Shown piece after piece: positions 9,149 through 17,607 of a stretch of DNA of 64,000 bases (position 1 is its first letter; each line of letters starts with the position of its first letter). The position numbers and the translations under genes were made by a program. The stretch lies in contig JAFVQD010000008.1 in NCBI GenBank assembly GCA_017504965.1, positions 171,595 through 235,594 on the forward strand, in the 5' to 3' direction. The notes under the pieces were generated by a model. It was not told where the DNA came from. It searched no databases and saw nothing but the letters and a program-made list of their open reading frames with translations. Origin of the DNA: Bacteroidales bacterium (GTDB lineage Bacteria; Bacteroidota; Bacteroidia; Bacteroidales; UBA932).

Positions 9149-10495
9149 ATGAAGAATGTATATTTCATAGGGATAGGTGGAATCGGGATGAGTGCCATCG
9201 CACGATACTTCAAGCACGCAGGGTGCAATGTGTCGGGATACGACCGCACCCCCACCAAACTTACCGCTGCACTTGAGGCAGAGGGGATCCGGATACACTA
9301 CGAAGAGAGACCGGACCTCATCCCCACAGAGATAGATGAGACATTGGTCATCTACACCCCCGCCATCCCTGCCCAGATGAAAGAGCTGGTAATGGTGTTT
9401 GAGAAGGGGTACAGGGTAGTCAAAAGATCCCGTGCACTCGGAGAGATAGCCTCTTCGCAGAAGTGCCTTGCCATATCCGGCACCCACGGGAAAACCACCA
9501 CCAGCACATTGCTTGCACACATCCTGAACCATTCGGGTGAGGGGTGCAACGCATTCCTGGGTGGCATCTCGAAAAACTACCACACAAATCTCCTTCTGTC
9601 GAAGAATCCTGTTCTGGTAGCGGAAGCTGACGAGTTTGACAGATCATTCCTACAGCTCTTCCCCGATATAGCAGCGATCACCTCCTGCGATGCCGACCAC
9701 CTCGATATCTACTCTGACCACGACCACGTCAAAGGGGCGTTCCGAGAGTTTGCATCCCAGGTAAAAGAGGCTCTGGTAGTGCGTAAAGGGGTCGATGTGG
9801 AGTTTGAGACCAAAGCCAGAATATACACATACAGTTACGATGAGCAGGCAGATTTCTACGCATCGGAGATAAAGGTTGACGAATGTGGATACTTCCACTT
9901 CACCCTCCACTACCCTATGGGTGAGATAGAGGATTGCACTGTAGGGATTCCTGGATGGATCAATGTCGAAAACGGCATTGCGGCGGCAGCCGTAGCCCTT
10001 CTGCACGGGACATCACCACAGATGGTAAAATCTGCACTCGCCACATTCAGCGGTGTGGAGAGGAGATTTGATATCCACCTCAACACCCATAAATGTTCAT
10101 ACATTGACGATTACGCACACCACCCCAAGGAGATATCTGCAGCGATCAGCTCGATCAGAAATATCTTCCCGGGAAGGAGACTGTGCGCCATCTTCCAGCC
10201 ACACCTTTTCACCAGAACCAGAGACTTCTACCGCGAATTTGCCGAGAGCCTCAGCGCACTGGATGAACTGATACTGCTCCCCATCTACCCAGCCCGCGAA
10301 CTCCCTATCGAGGGGGTCAGCAGCGAGATGATACTGGAGCTTGTCACCATTCCAGACAAGAAGATCGTATCGAAAGAGGAGCTGATGAAAGAGCTGGAAT
10401 CGAGAGATATAGATATCCTAATCACACTGGGTGCCGGGGATATAAACACATTCATAGAACCAATAACAGAACTGCTTAACAAAAGGATCGGATAG
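9149..10495 (+). CDS. murC: UDP-MurNAc:L-alanine ligase MurC
   Basis: The first Mur ligase of the pathway (448 aa), cytoplasmic, adding L-alanine to UDP-MurNAc. The N-terminal Rossmann loop is GIGGIGMSAIARYF. The P-loop is G111-T-H-G-K115-T-T, the GTHGKT form specific to MurC and Mpl. The middle has LGGISKNYHTN and EADEFDRSFL, and the C-terminal domain has DDYAHHPKEISAAI and FQPHLFTRTRDF. Mpl recycling ligase is the only close relative, and position next to murG and ftsQ supports MurC. The ATG follows the murG stop without a gap. Confidence 0.95.
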   Translation: MKNVYFIGIGGIGMSAIARYFKHAGCNVSGYDRTPTKLTAALEAEGIRIHYEERPDLIPTEIDETLVIYTPAIPAQMKELVMVFEKGYRVVKRSRALGEIASSQKCLAISGTHGKTTTSTLLAHILNHSGEGCNAFLGGISKNYHTNLLLSKNPVLVAEADEFDRSFLQLFPDIAAITSCDADHLDIYSDHDHVKGAFREFASQVKEALVVRKGVDVEFETKARIYTYSYDEQADFYASEIKVDECGYFHFTLHYPMGEIEDCTVGIPGWINVENGIAAAAVALLHGTSPQMVKSALATFSGVERRFDIHLNTHKCSYIDDYAHHPKEISAAISSIRNIFPGRRLCAIFQPHLFTRTRDFYREFAESLSALDELILLPIYPARELPIEGVSSEMILELVTIPDKKIVSKEELMKELESRDIDILITLGAGDINTFIEPITELLNKRIG

Positions 10496-11298
10496 TGCTT
10501 AGAAAGATACTTACATACATCGGATGGTTTTTGCTGGTCGCCATATTTGGCAGCTATTTCTTCTTTGCATCTATGCTCAAGACAAAGGGGAGGGCGGACG
10601 ATCTATGTACCAAGGTGGAGGTGACCATTCTGGACAGCACCATAAACAGATTTGTATCGGAAGATGAGGTGAAAGAGATTATTGCATCCTCGGAGCTAAA
10701 AGTTATGGATAAGGCGATCACAGAGATCGATCCGTATGCACTGGAAACACTGCTGGACAAGAGGAGCGCCATCAAGTTCAGCGATGTAGCTATCGACAGG
10801 GAGGGTACACTCCACGTGGAGATCACCCAGAGGAGACCTCTGCTGAGAATTCAGGGTGACGAAGGGGGATTCTATGTGGATGAATCTTGCTATATATTTC
10901 CTCTGGTCAAGAGTTTCACATCGTATGTTCCGATAGTTACAGGTGAGATCCCCCTGTCACTCAAAGCTGGTCAGAGGGGAAAAATAGATCCGGAGGGGGA
11001 AAAATGGATTTTATCGATGCTAAATTTTGGTGAATACCTTAGAAATCACGAATTTTGGAATTCACAAGTGCAGCAGATCCACATCCTCCCGAGTGGGGAT
11101 GTAGCTCTGTTTATGAGGGTGGGTGACCAGACTGTCATTTTCGGAGGTCTGGATGATATGGATGAGAAGTTTGAGAAACTTGAGGCCTTTTATAAGAATG
11201 TGGTCCCTATCCACGGATGGAACAAATATTCGAAGATAGACCTCAGATATGCAGACCAGATAGTCTGCACACTTAAAAGCAAGAAAAATAAACAGTAG
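10495..11298 (+). CDS. ftsQ: FtsQ/DivIB-type cell division protein
   Basis: A bitopic division protein (267 aa) with a short N-terminal cytoplasmic end, one membrane helix at about 7-27, and a periplasmic part consisting of a POTRA-like region (about 40-110) and a beta-rich domain ending near the C-terminus. FtsQ links early and late divisome parts through FtsL/FtsB. Sequence conservation is low, so the call rests on topology, size and the murC-ftsQ-ftsA-ftsZ order. The start codon is GTG, overlapping the murC stop by one base (TAGTG). No ATG exists nearby that would keep the membrane helix. Confidence 0.9.
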   Translation: MLRKILTYIGWFLLVAIFGSYFFFASMLKTKGRADDLCTKVEVTILDSTINRFVSEDEVKEIIASSELKVMDKAITEIDPYALETLLDKRSAIKFSDVAIDREGTLHVEITQRRPLLRIQGDEGGFYVDESCYIFPLVKSFTSYVPIVTGEIPLSLKAGQRGKIDPEGEKWILSMLNFGEYLRNHEFWNSQVQQIHILPSGDVALFMRVGDQTVIFGGLDDMDEKFEKLEAFYKNVVPIHGWNKYSKIDLRYADQIVCTLKSKKNKQ

Positions 11299-11305
11299 AT
11301 ATAAT

Positions 11306-12700
11306 ATGAGCAAGTATGTAGCAGCCATAGACTTAGGGACCACCAAGGTGGCCACCATCGTGGGTGAAAAATCTGCGGGTGGCATCAAGATTATTGCATA
11401 CAGCGAATTCCCCTCCAATGGTATCAAAAGGGGGGAAGTGATCAACATCCAGAAGGTGCTCAACGCACTTACACCTACCATCGACTCTGTGAACAGACAG
11501 ATAGAGGATGAAGAGTTCAATCTGGAGGAGGTATATGTAGGTATAGCGGGGCAGGCGATCAGATGCACTTCAGCATCAAATAAAAAGATCAGGATGTTTC
11601 CTCACGACATCATCACAGAAAATGAAGTGAGCGGATGGACCAGAGAGATGTATAACTACAGTGTAAATCCGGGAGAGAAGGTGCTTCACGTTATCCCCCA
11701 GTCATACAATGTGGATGAGCATATGTACGTATCTGAGGCTGCAGGTATGATAGGTAAAGACATCGAAGCGTTTTTCCGTCTTTTCGTAGGTAGGGCAAAT
11801 GCTGTCAAGTCGTGCGCAGAGGTAATCCACCGTAAAGGCCTCAAGATCCAGAGAATGCTCCTCGAGCCTATCGCCTCAGCCAGAGCTGTCATAACTGAGG
11901 AGGATATGGAGCTTGGTGTAGCTGTAGTGGATATAGGTGGCGGCACCTCAGATATTCTGATTATTGAGGACAATATTGTCCGCCATACTGCAGTCATTCC
12001 ATTTGGAGGAAACTCCATTACTGAAGATATACGCCAGGTGTGCGGTGTATCATTCAAAGACGCGGAGATCCTCAAGAAGCAGCACGGATCGTGCTTGAGC
12101 GAATATGCCCAGGAGTCCAAAGTGATCAACATCCCGGGAAGGGACGGATCTACATCGAAGCAGATATCATTCAAGCTTCTCGCCGCTGTCATCGAAGCGA
12201 GAGTAAGCGAGATACTCGCTACAGTGGCCTATGAGATAGAGCAGTCGGGATTCAAAGGGAAGCTCCGCTCAGGTGTGGTCATTACCGGAGGATCATCAAG
12301 AATTAATCATATCCAGATTCTGGCCAAACATATCCTGGAGACCGAGGTAAGGCTTGCGCAGCCCGACACATTCTGCCTTATGTCCACCTCTGTAGAGGAG
12401 GTATTCAGGCCAAGCTGTTCTACTGCAGTAGGTCTTATCCTCAAAGGTTTTGATGTAATGGATGGTATCGATATGGATACACTCTCCATCCCTGCACCTT
12501 CTGAGCCTAAGGATGAAGTGGTGGAAACCAATATATTCGGAGAAGAGAGGACCATCTCTACTGCACCTGAAGATCAGAAAGGGAACAAACAAAAGACAGC
12601 CCCTGCCAAGCCTAAGAAGAAATTCAAAGATCTGTTCAAAGGTAAGATCGGGGAGATAGGTGATATATTTGGCACAGTAGATGCCGACGATGAAGCATAA
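11306..12700 (+). CDS. ftsA: cell division protein FtsA
   Basis: An actin-like ATPase (464 aa) that tethers FtsZ filaments to the inner face of the membrane. The phosphate-1 loop is AAIDLGTTKVATIVG at the N-terminus. The SHS2-containing 1C subdomain is present, phosphate-2 reads GVAVVDIGGGTSDILI, and the adenosine region has GVVITGGSSRINHI. A charged, less conserved stretch follows from about residue 390. The end is a lysine-rich segment (KPKKKFKDLFKGKIGEIGDI) that fits the membrane-targeting amphipathic helix. ftsZ follows directly, with the ribosome-binding site of ftsZ touching the ftsA stop. Confidence 0.95.
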   Translation: MSKYVAAIDLGTTKVATIVGEKSAGGIKIIAYSEFPSNGIKRGEVINIQKVLNALTPTIDSVNRQIEDEEFNLEEVYVGIAGQAIRCTSASNKKIRMFPHDIITENEVSGWTREMYNYSVNPGEKVLHVIPQSYNVDEHMYVSEAAGMIGKDIEAFFRLFVGRANAVKSCAEVIHRKGLKIQRMLLEPIASARAVITEEDMELGVAVVDIGGGTSDILIIEDNIVRHTAVIPFGGNSITEDIRQVCGVSFKDAEILKKQHGSCLSEYAQESKVINIPGRDGSTSKQISFKLLAAVIEARVSEILATVAYEIEQSGFKGKLRSGVVITGGSSRINHIQILAKHILETEVRLAQPDTFCLMSTSVEEVFRPSCSTAVGLILKGFDVMDGIDMDTLSIPAPSEPKDEVVETNIFGEERTISTAPEDQKGNKQKTAPAKPKKKFKDLFKGKIGEIGDIFGTVDADDEA

Positions 12701-12705
12701 GGAGG
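12699..12705 (+). promoter_or_regulatory. strong Shine-Dalgarno of ftsZ
   Basis: AAGGAGG overlaps the ftsA stop codon and lies five bases before the ftsZ ATG at 12711. It is the clearest Shine-Dalgarno in the window and fixes the ftsZ start over the in-frame upstream ATG at 12681. Confidence 0.85.
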
Positions 12706-12710
12706 ATATT

Positions 12711-13931
12711 ATGGGAGAAGACTTGAATATAAATTTAGTACCTGACTCTTGGCAGGTAAAACAGAACATAATCAAAGTAGTAGGTGTCGGTGGTGGCGGA
12801 TGCAACGCCGTCAACCAGATGTTCAGGGATGGTATCAATGATGTAGAGTTCCTGGTATGCAACACCGACAGTCAGTCACTTATCGACTCACCCATCATCG
12901 AGAAACTTCAGCTCGGTGAAGGTCTTGGTGCCGGCTGTGACCCTGAAGAGGGTCGACGCCTCGCTGTAGAGAAAGTAGATGAGATCAAAAAGAGACTCAG
13001 TGACGGGACCAAGATGCTGTTTATCACCGCCGGTATGGGTGGTGGTACCGGTACAGGTGCAGCCCCTGTCATAGCCAAGATATCCAAAGAGATGGGGATA
13101 CTCACCATCGCTGTAGTCACACAGCCATTCCGCGATGAAGGGACCGAATTCCTCAGAAGAGCATACGAAGGTATCCAGGAACTTTCCAAAAATGTAGACT
13201 CACTTCTGATTATCGACAACCAGAAGATATATGACATCTACGGAGATCTGGATATCTGGGATGCATTCCCCAAGGCTGATGCCGTACTTCAGACAGCTAT
13301 CAAAGGTATTGCCGAGATAATCACCGGTCACGGCTACATAAATGTCGACTTCGCCGATGTACGCCGCGTGATGAAAGACAGCGGTATGGCGATAATGGGA
13401 TCGGGTGAAGCGAGCGGCGCCAACAGAGCAGAGATCGCAGTAGAGAGGGCCTTCACATCCCCTCTTATCAAAGACTATAGTCTCAAATCGGCCAAGAACG
13501 TCCTTATCAATATCACATCCAGCAGAGAGAACTCCCTGAAGATGTCTGAGATGGAAAAAATCATCGGCTATGTGACTGAGTACACAGGCAACGCCTTTAA
13601 CTTCAAACGAGGTGTAGCGTATGATGACAAGATGGAGGCAGGAACTATCCGTGTCACCATCGTAGCGACAGGACTTCTGGTCCATCTCACCCCTCCGCCT
13701 GCATTCAAGAAAGCGAGGGATATGGGTGATGAGATAGACTTGGAAGAGAATGAGATAACCGTAAAAGTGGATACCGCCCCCGACAATAAGGAGCTGGGGA
13801 TAAAACTCTCTCCATTCAATATGGCTACCACTACCATCTATACACAGGGGATGAATATCACCGATATGGAAAATGAGACAGCATTTGCCAGAAGACAGAG
13901 AAAAGAGAAAGAACTTAATAACAACGAGTAA
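12711..13931 (+). CDS. ftsZ: tubulin-like cell division GTPase FtsZ
   Basis: The Z-ring GTPase (406 aa). The N-terminal nucleotide-binding start reads VGGGGCNAVNQM, the tubulin signature is G110-G-G-T-G-T-G116, and the catalytic synergy region ends in the NIDFADV-like YINVDFADVRRVM. The C-terminal variable part is short for the phylum. After the globular domain (to about residue 345) only about 60 residues remain, ending in an R/K/E-rich tail (TAFARRQRKEKE) where many FtsZ proteins carry the conserved IPAFLR-type peptide. The start follows the strong AAGGAGG site; the upstream in-frame ATG at 12681 would overlap ftsA and is rejected. Confidence 0.96.
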   Translation: MGEDLNINLVPDSWQVKQNIIKVVGVGGGGCNAVNQMFRDGINDVEFLVCNTDSQSLIDSPIIEKLQLGEGLGAGCDPEEGRRLAVEKVDEIKKRLSDGTKMLFITAGMGGGTGTGAAPVIAKISKEMGILTIAVVTQPFRDEGTEFLRRAYEGIQELSKNVDSLLIIDNQKIYDIYGDLDIWDAFPKADAVLQTAIKGIAEIITGHGYINVDFADVRRVMKDSGMAIMGSGEASGANRAEIAVERAFTSPLIKDYSLKSAKNVLINITSSRENSLKMSEMEKIIGYVTEYTGNAFNFKRGVAYDDKMEAGTIRVTIVATGLLVHLTPPPAFKKARDMGDEIDLEENEITVKVDTAPDNKELGIKLSPFNMATTTIYTQGMNITDMENETAFARRQRKEKELNNNE

Positions 13932-13932
13932 T

Positions 13933-15486
13933 ATGAGCGAAAGAAAGACCAGAGTAAGATTTGCACCCAGCCCTACAGGACCACTCCATATGGGTGGTGT
14001 CAGAACTGCACTATATAACTACCTATTTGCAAAACAGAGAGGTGGAGACTTCATCCTCCGCATAGAGGACACCGACTCACAGAGATTTGTACCGGGGGCA
14101 GAACAGTACATCATCGAAGCACTCAGATGGTGCGGCATCTACCCTGACGAAGGTGTATTGGCCGACGGCACCATCCCTGAGACACCCTCAGAGAGACACC
14201 CTCACGCACCATACAGACAGTCACAGAGGAGAAACATCTACCGCAAATATGCAGAGCAGTTGGTAGAGAACGGATACGCATACTACGCATTTGACACAGC
14301 AGAAGAGCTGGCAGAGCTCCGCAAACAGAAAGAGGCAGCAAAAGAGACCTTCACATATAATTGGGAGACCCGAGGTCAGCTTCGCAACTCCCTGACACTT
14401 CCAGAAGAAGAGTGGAAAAAGAAGGTAGAGACCGAGACAGGGTGGACTATCCGCTTCAAGATGCCTGAAAACAGAGTGGTGAAGATGGATGACCTGATTC
14501 GCGGACACATCGAAGTTAACACAAACACCCTCGACGACAAGGTACTCTGGAAATCTGCCGACCAGCTCCCCACATATCACCTGGCCAATATAGTGGATGA
14601 CCACCTTATGGAGATCACAGAAGTGATCAGAGGTGAAGAGTGGCTCCCATCCCTCCCACTCCACTATATGCTGTACGAAGCATTCGGATGGCAGGAGACT
14701 CAGCCCCGTTTTGCCCACCTTTCACTTCTTCTCAAACCAGACGGAAAGGGTAAACTGAGCAAACGTGACGGAGACCGCCTCGGATTCCCTGTATTCCCTC
14801 TGAAATGGGTATCTCCCGAAGGAGAGGTATCACGCGGATATCGTGAGGACGGATACCTTCCTCAGGCATTTGTAAACATCCTGGCACTTCTGGGATGGAA
14901 TCCCGGTACAGAACAGGAGATCTTCGAACTTGACGAGCTTGTAAAAGTATTCTCACTTGACAGAGTGGTCAAATCGGGAGCCAAATTCAACCCTGAAAAA
15001 GCCAAATGGTTCAACGCCGAGTATCTCCGTATGATGAAAGATGAAGATCTGGCAGCAGAATTTGGAAAAGACCTTGCCGCAAGGGGGATTGAGGCCTCAC
15101 CTGAATATGTGGCAAAGGTGTGTGGTCTTATGAAAAACAGAGCACACTTTATGACCGACTTCTGGAACCTCACCCACTACTTCTTCCAGGCACCGACCGA
15201 GTACGACCAGAGTGTAGTAAACAAATTCTGGAAGGATGAAGTTCCCGGAATGGTGGCTCAGGCCAAAGAATTTGTAATGGGACTTGAACCATACACTAAA
15301 GAGTCTCTCGAAGAGGGTCTTCACTCACTTATCGTAAACAACGGCTGGCCTATGGGGAAAGTGATGAACTCACTCAGACTCTCCCTTGTAGGTATAAACA
15401 ACGGTCCCGGCGTAGCAGATATTATCTGGCTCATCGGACGCGAAGAGTTCGCAGCCCGCATCGACCGCGCCCTGAGCACACTATAA
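13933..15486 (+). CDS. gltX: glutamyl-tRNA synthetase
   Basis: A class I aminoacyl-tRNA synthetase (517 aa) that charges tRNA-Glu. The HIGH-type motif is H19-M-G-G22 in FAPSPTGPLHMGGVRTAL, and the KMSKS-type motif is KLSKRDG at about residue 275. The anticodon-binding C-terminal half is complete. I place the start at 13933, one base after the ftsZ stop; a longer frame from 13873 lies inside ftsZ and adds a non-homologous 20-residue head. The gene may be read from the ftsZ transcript. An inverted repeat follows the stop. Confidence 0.95.
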   Translation: MSERKTRVRFAPSPTGPLHMGGVRTALYNYLFAKQRGGDFILRIEDTDSQRFVPGAEQYIIEALRWCGIYPDEGVLADGTIPETPSERHPHAPYRQSQRRNIYRKYAEQLVENGYAYYAFDTAEELAELRKQKEAAKETFTYNWETRGQLRNSLTLPEEEWKKKVETETGWTIRFKMPENRVVKMDDLIRGHIEVNTNTLDDKVLWKSADQLPTYHLANIVDDHLMEITEVIRGEEWLPSLPLHYMLYEAFGWQETQPRFAHLSLLLKPDGKGKLSKRDGDRLGFPVFPLKWVSPEGEVSRGYREDGYLPQAFVNILALLGWNPGTEQEIFELDELVKVFSLDRVVKSGAKFNPEKAKWFNAEYLRMMKDEDLAAEFGKDLAARGIEASPEYVAKVCGLMKNRAHFMTDFWNLTHYFFQAPTEYDQSVVNKFWKDEVPGMVAQAKEFVMGLEPYTKESLEEGLHSLIVNNGWPMGKVMNSLRLSLVGINNGPGVADIIWLIGREEFAARIDRALSTL

Positions 15487-15542
15487 TACACACGGACACT
15501 CATCATTCCGTAACCTGATTGCGGAATCACACCTCATACGTC

Positions 15543-15570
15543 ATGCCCGGCCCAGACCGGGCATCTCATT
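15543..15570 (+). terminator. hairpin after gltX (REP-like unit A)
   Basis: An 8-bp perfect stem (ATGCCCGG / CCGGGCAT, 15543-15550 with 15557-15564) with a 6-nt loop, followed by a short T-rich run, between the convergent gltX and transposase genes. It probably terminates gltX. The trailing GGGCATCTCATTTT resembles the hairpin after recQ at 45793, so this may be a member of a dispersed repeat family. Confidence 0.6.
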
Positions 15571-15596
15571 TTACCCCCGACCAGACCTCCCATACA

Positions 15597-15626
15597 TCAT
15601 CCCCATCCAGGATTGGCATCTCTTTT
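15597..15626. repeat. degenerate REP-like unit B
   Basis: Begins TCATCCCC and ends GGCATCTCTTTT, the same head and tail as the hairpin at 15543 but with an imperfect stem. It lies 50 bp downstream of it. I see no gene in the rest of 15487-15760, which is C-rich on this strand. Confidence 0.35.
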
Positions 15627-15760
15627 CCCCTCCTTTTTCCGCGCCCCCCTCTCTGCTACACTATACAGGCTACTTTTTCTGTATCTCATATCTCCGACGC
15701 TCCACTTTTACATACATTACCCCATCTACTACCCGCGACGCACCACCAAACGGCATAATT

Positions 15761-15842
15761 CACTGCGTCACACCACCAAAACGCCATTTCTCACCCCAAA
15801 ACCCCACATCACGCAGCGAATATCGCCCCTATCCGCTGCGTC
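15761..15842 (+). repeat. left 82-bp direct repeat flanking the Y1 transposase gene
   Basis: This 82-bp sequence recurs in the same orientation at 16916-16997 with two mismatches. It begins CACTGCGTCACACC and ends CCGCTGCGTC. Inside it an 8-bp perfect inverted repeat, ACGCAGCG (15811-15818) with CGCTGCGT (15834-15841), can form a hairpin with a 15-nt loop. It ends five bases from the stop of the transposase gene. Such hairpins are the recognition elements of REP-associated Y1 transposases. Confidence 0.9.
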
Positions 15843-15847
15843 GCGCA

Positions 15848-16804
15848 TCATCCCCCATATGAATAACATAAGCACCTTTTGATTTGTGACTCTGAAATAT
15901 GTCTTGCATAGAGGTAATTTGCGATTTTATCTTTTTCTGAGGCTGTAAGTGTATACACACTCCTCCGTCCGCACCTGGGGACTAGCACATTGTCAATCTC
16001 CTCACACAACTCTATATCCCTAACCTTCTGACTATCCCATCTCCTCTTCTCATTTGCCAACATCCGTCCACAATCCATATTTACCGAACACCTCTCAATA
16101 CTCTCCAACTTTACCACCTCTGATATTACACCCTTATCTTCTCTCTGCTCACACTCCCACTTCTCACCAGAAAGTCTGTTCATATAAAAAAGAAAGTTTC
16201 TGGCCGACCCGTACATAAGCTCCACCTGTGATACCTCCATAACACTCTCCCGAGTGAACATCCCTCTGGAATCAAATTTGAAGTGGGGCGGGACACTGGC
16301 CCTGCTCGGAAGCAACTCGTACTTTGATTTTGGCAGAGAATCACAATACAAAGGGAACTTACCCAACTCCTTTTGGAAAAATATATTGGCAGAAGAGTGC
16401 TCATAGCCGAAAGGGGTACTGGCAATACCGTGATGATAAGGATTTCGTAGTGTGTAACTTAATGCTGCCAGAATATGATGGGCACCCTCTACCTCCAAAA
16501 CAAATGGCTTCTTCTCTCCAAGCCCACCTCGCCTGTGATAGCGACTATTAAAATATCTTGAGTACGAATACTTGAACTCCGCAGCCATCTCCTCCAGCCT
16601 GGAAGAGATCACACAAGAATGTATATGGTTTGACATAATGGCATCACATAGCAGTAGCGTCCCTGTACTATACGAAGCCAAAGCAAAATAATTAAAGGCC
16701 CTTAGGTAATCCTCCTGGCACCTGAACATCACCTCATCAGATGATGAGATACAGAGATGAAACATCTTCTTCATAATACAGTATTTTCGTCCATCACTAT
16801 CCAT
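15848..16804 (-). CDS. Y1 (HUH) transposase, RAYT/REP-associated type
   Basis: A 318-aa protein of the Y1 single-strand transposase superfamily. The HUH motif is H60-I-H62 within MSNHIHSC. The presumed catalytic tyrosine is Y117 in SYTLRNPYHHG, which matches the YIHLNP-like helix of REP-associated transposases. A basic segment with YSRYFNSRYHRRG lies between them. The family cuts single-stranded DNA at hairpins through a 5'-phosphotyrosine link. The region after about residue 200 is unlike short TnpA proteins, with a small helical region near the end. The gene is flanked by an 82-bp direct repeat carrying a hairpin and stands alone. The ATG at 16804 gives a full domain; later ATGs at residues 11 and 14 are possible. 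The reading frame is intact. Confidence 0.8.
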   Translation of the reverse strand: MDSDGRKYCIMKKMFHLCISSSDEVMFRCQEDYLRAFNYFALASYSTGTLLLCDAIMSNHIHSCVISSRLEEMAAEFKYSYSRYFNSRYHRRGGLGEKKPFVLEVEGAHHILAALSYTLRNPYHHGIASTPFGYEHSSANIFFQKELGKFPLYCDSLPKSKYELLPSRASVPPHFKFDSRGMFTRESVMEVSQVELMYGSARNFLFYMNRLSGEKWECEQREDKGVISEVVKLESIERCSVNMDCGRMLANEKRRWDSQKVRDIELCEEIDNVLVPRCGRRSVYTLTASEKDKIANYLYARHISESQIKRCLCYSYGG

Positions 16805-16915
16805 CCCCGCCGACCATGAAATAACTGTCTACGAAAAGGATTGCTTCGCTAAGATACAACAAAAACTCCATCCTCCACCACATACAGACATGAAACATCG
16901 AAAACACCACATTTT

Positions 16916-16997
16916 CACTGCGTCACACCACCAAAACGCCATTTCTCACCCCAAAACCCCACATCACGCAGCGAATATCGCCCCCACCCGCTGCGTC
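16916..16997 (+). repeat. right 82-bp direct repeat flanking the Y1 transposase gene
   Basis: Second copy of the repeat at 15761-15842, 80 of 82 bases identical, with the same internal hairpin (16966-16973 with 16989-16996). It lies 112 bp upstream of the transposase start. The two copies delimit a 1237-bp unit. The end 10-mer CCGCTGCGTC occurs a third time at 17397-17406. Confidence 0.9.
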
Positions 16998-17560
16998 ATG
17001 ATTGATACTTGGCAATAGTTGATCGGAAGGAGGTCCCCATGGGTAGAGCTCACCGAACCGCTCAGTCTATCACCAACATCCCCATTACCGGCTTGACCAG
17101 AAATCTAACATTAAACTTTATACGCCATTCAGATATACTCTACTACACCCATAGTCGCTCATGACGAGTTGCTTCGTGCTACGGATTTCGCTCACATCGC
17201 CTTGCCGGACAACTCTTCCTTTTAGTCGTGCTACGCACGCCTAACGTCATCAGACAAAGTCCGGCATTGGCTGCACCACACGGCGATTTACCGCTCATTC
17301 GCTTGACGCACTCCGCAAAGTCATTCGCTTCCCTATAGGTGTAGTACCACTTTATATCTTCTACCCCTGAACACAACACAGTTAATGGCACCCTGTCCGC
17401 TGCGTCGGCCAATCTGGAATGGAATAAATTCACCCATTGTGATGACAGCAACCGATTTGAATTCTACCTCCATCGCTTCGTATGCGATTACATAACCTCT
17501 GACCGTATATTTTCAGATATTACAATCGGTGCGACCACAACAATTCCTGATATGTCGTTG
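16998..17560. other. gene-poor stretch right of the transposase element
   Basis: About 560 bp without a convincing gene. An open frame on the minus strand (17179-17451) has an unusual composition rich in Cys and Arg and no recognised motif. Short palindromes occur, including ACTCGTCATGAG-type sequence near 17158-17170 and GGTCCCCATGGG near 17033. A CCGCTGCGTC decamer shared with the flanking repeats is at 17397. It may be the remains of an older insertion. I see no tRNA-like or rRNA-like segment. Confidence 0.5.
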
Positions 17561-17563
17561 TTG

Positions 17564-17590
17564 CTTAAATGATTATTCTGAGTATCTTTG
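17564..17590 (+). promoter_or_regulatory. Bacteroidetes-type promoter of the sigma-like gene
   Basis: TATCTTTG at 17583-17590 matches the TAnnTTTG -7 box, and a TTG lies about 19 bases upstream. The GTG start of the sigma-like gene follows 17 bases after the box. Confidence 0.6.
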
Positions 17591-17607
17591 TATAAATATA
17601 TCTCATC

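Noticed and set aside
12681..12710. Upstream ATG for FtsZ.
   Set aside because: Overlaps ftsA; a strong Shine-Dalgarno stands before the ATG at 12711.
12296..12865. 189-aa minus-strand open frame over the ftsA/ftsZ junction.
   Set aside because: Lies over two certain genes and shows no family likeness.
13873..13932. 60-nt N-terminal extension of GltX.
   Set aside because: Coded within ftsZ, not similar to GltX N-termini; ATG at 13933 gives the normal start.
17179..17451. 90-aa minus-strand open frame right of the transposase element.
   Set aside because: Unusual composition, no motif, no promoter or ribosome-binding site; kept only as part of the unexplained region.
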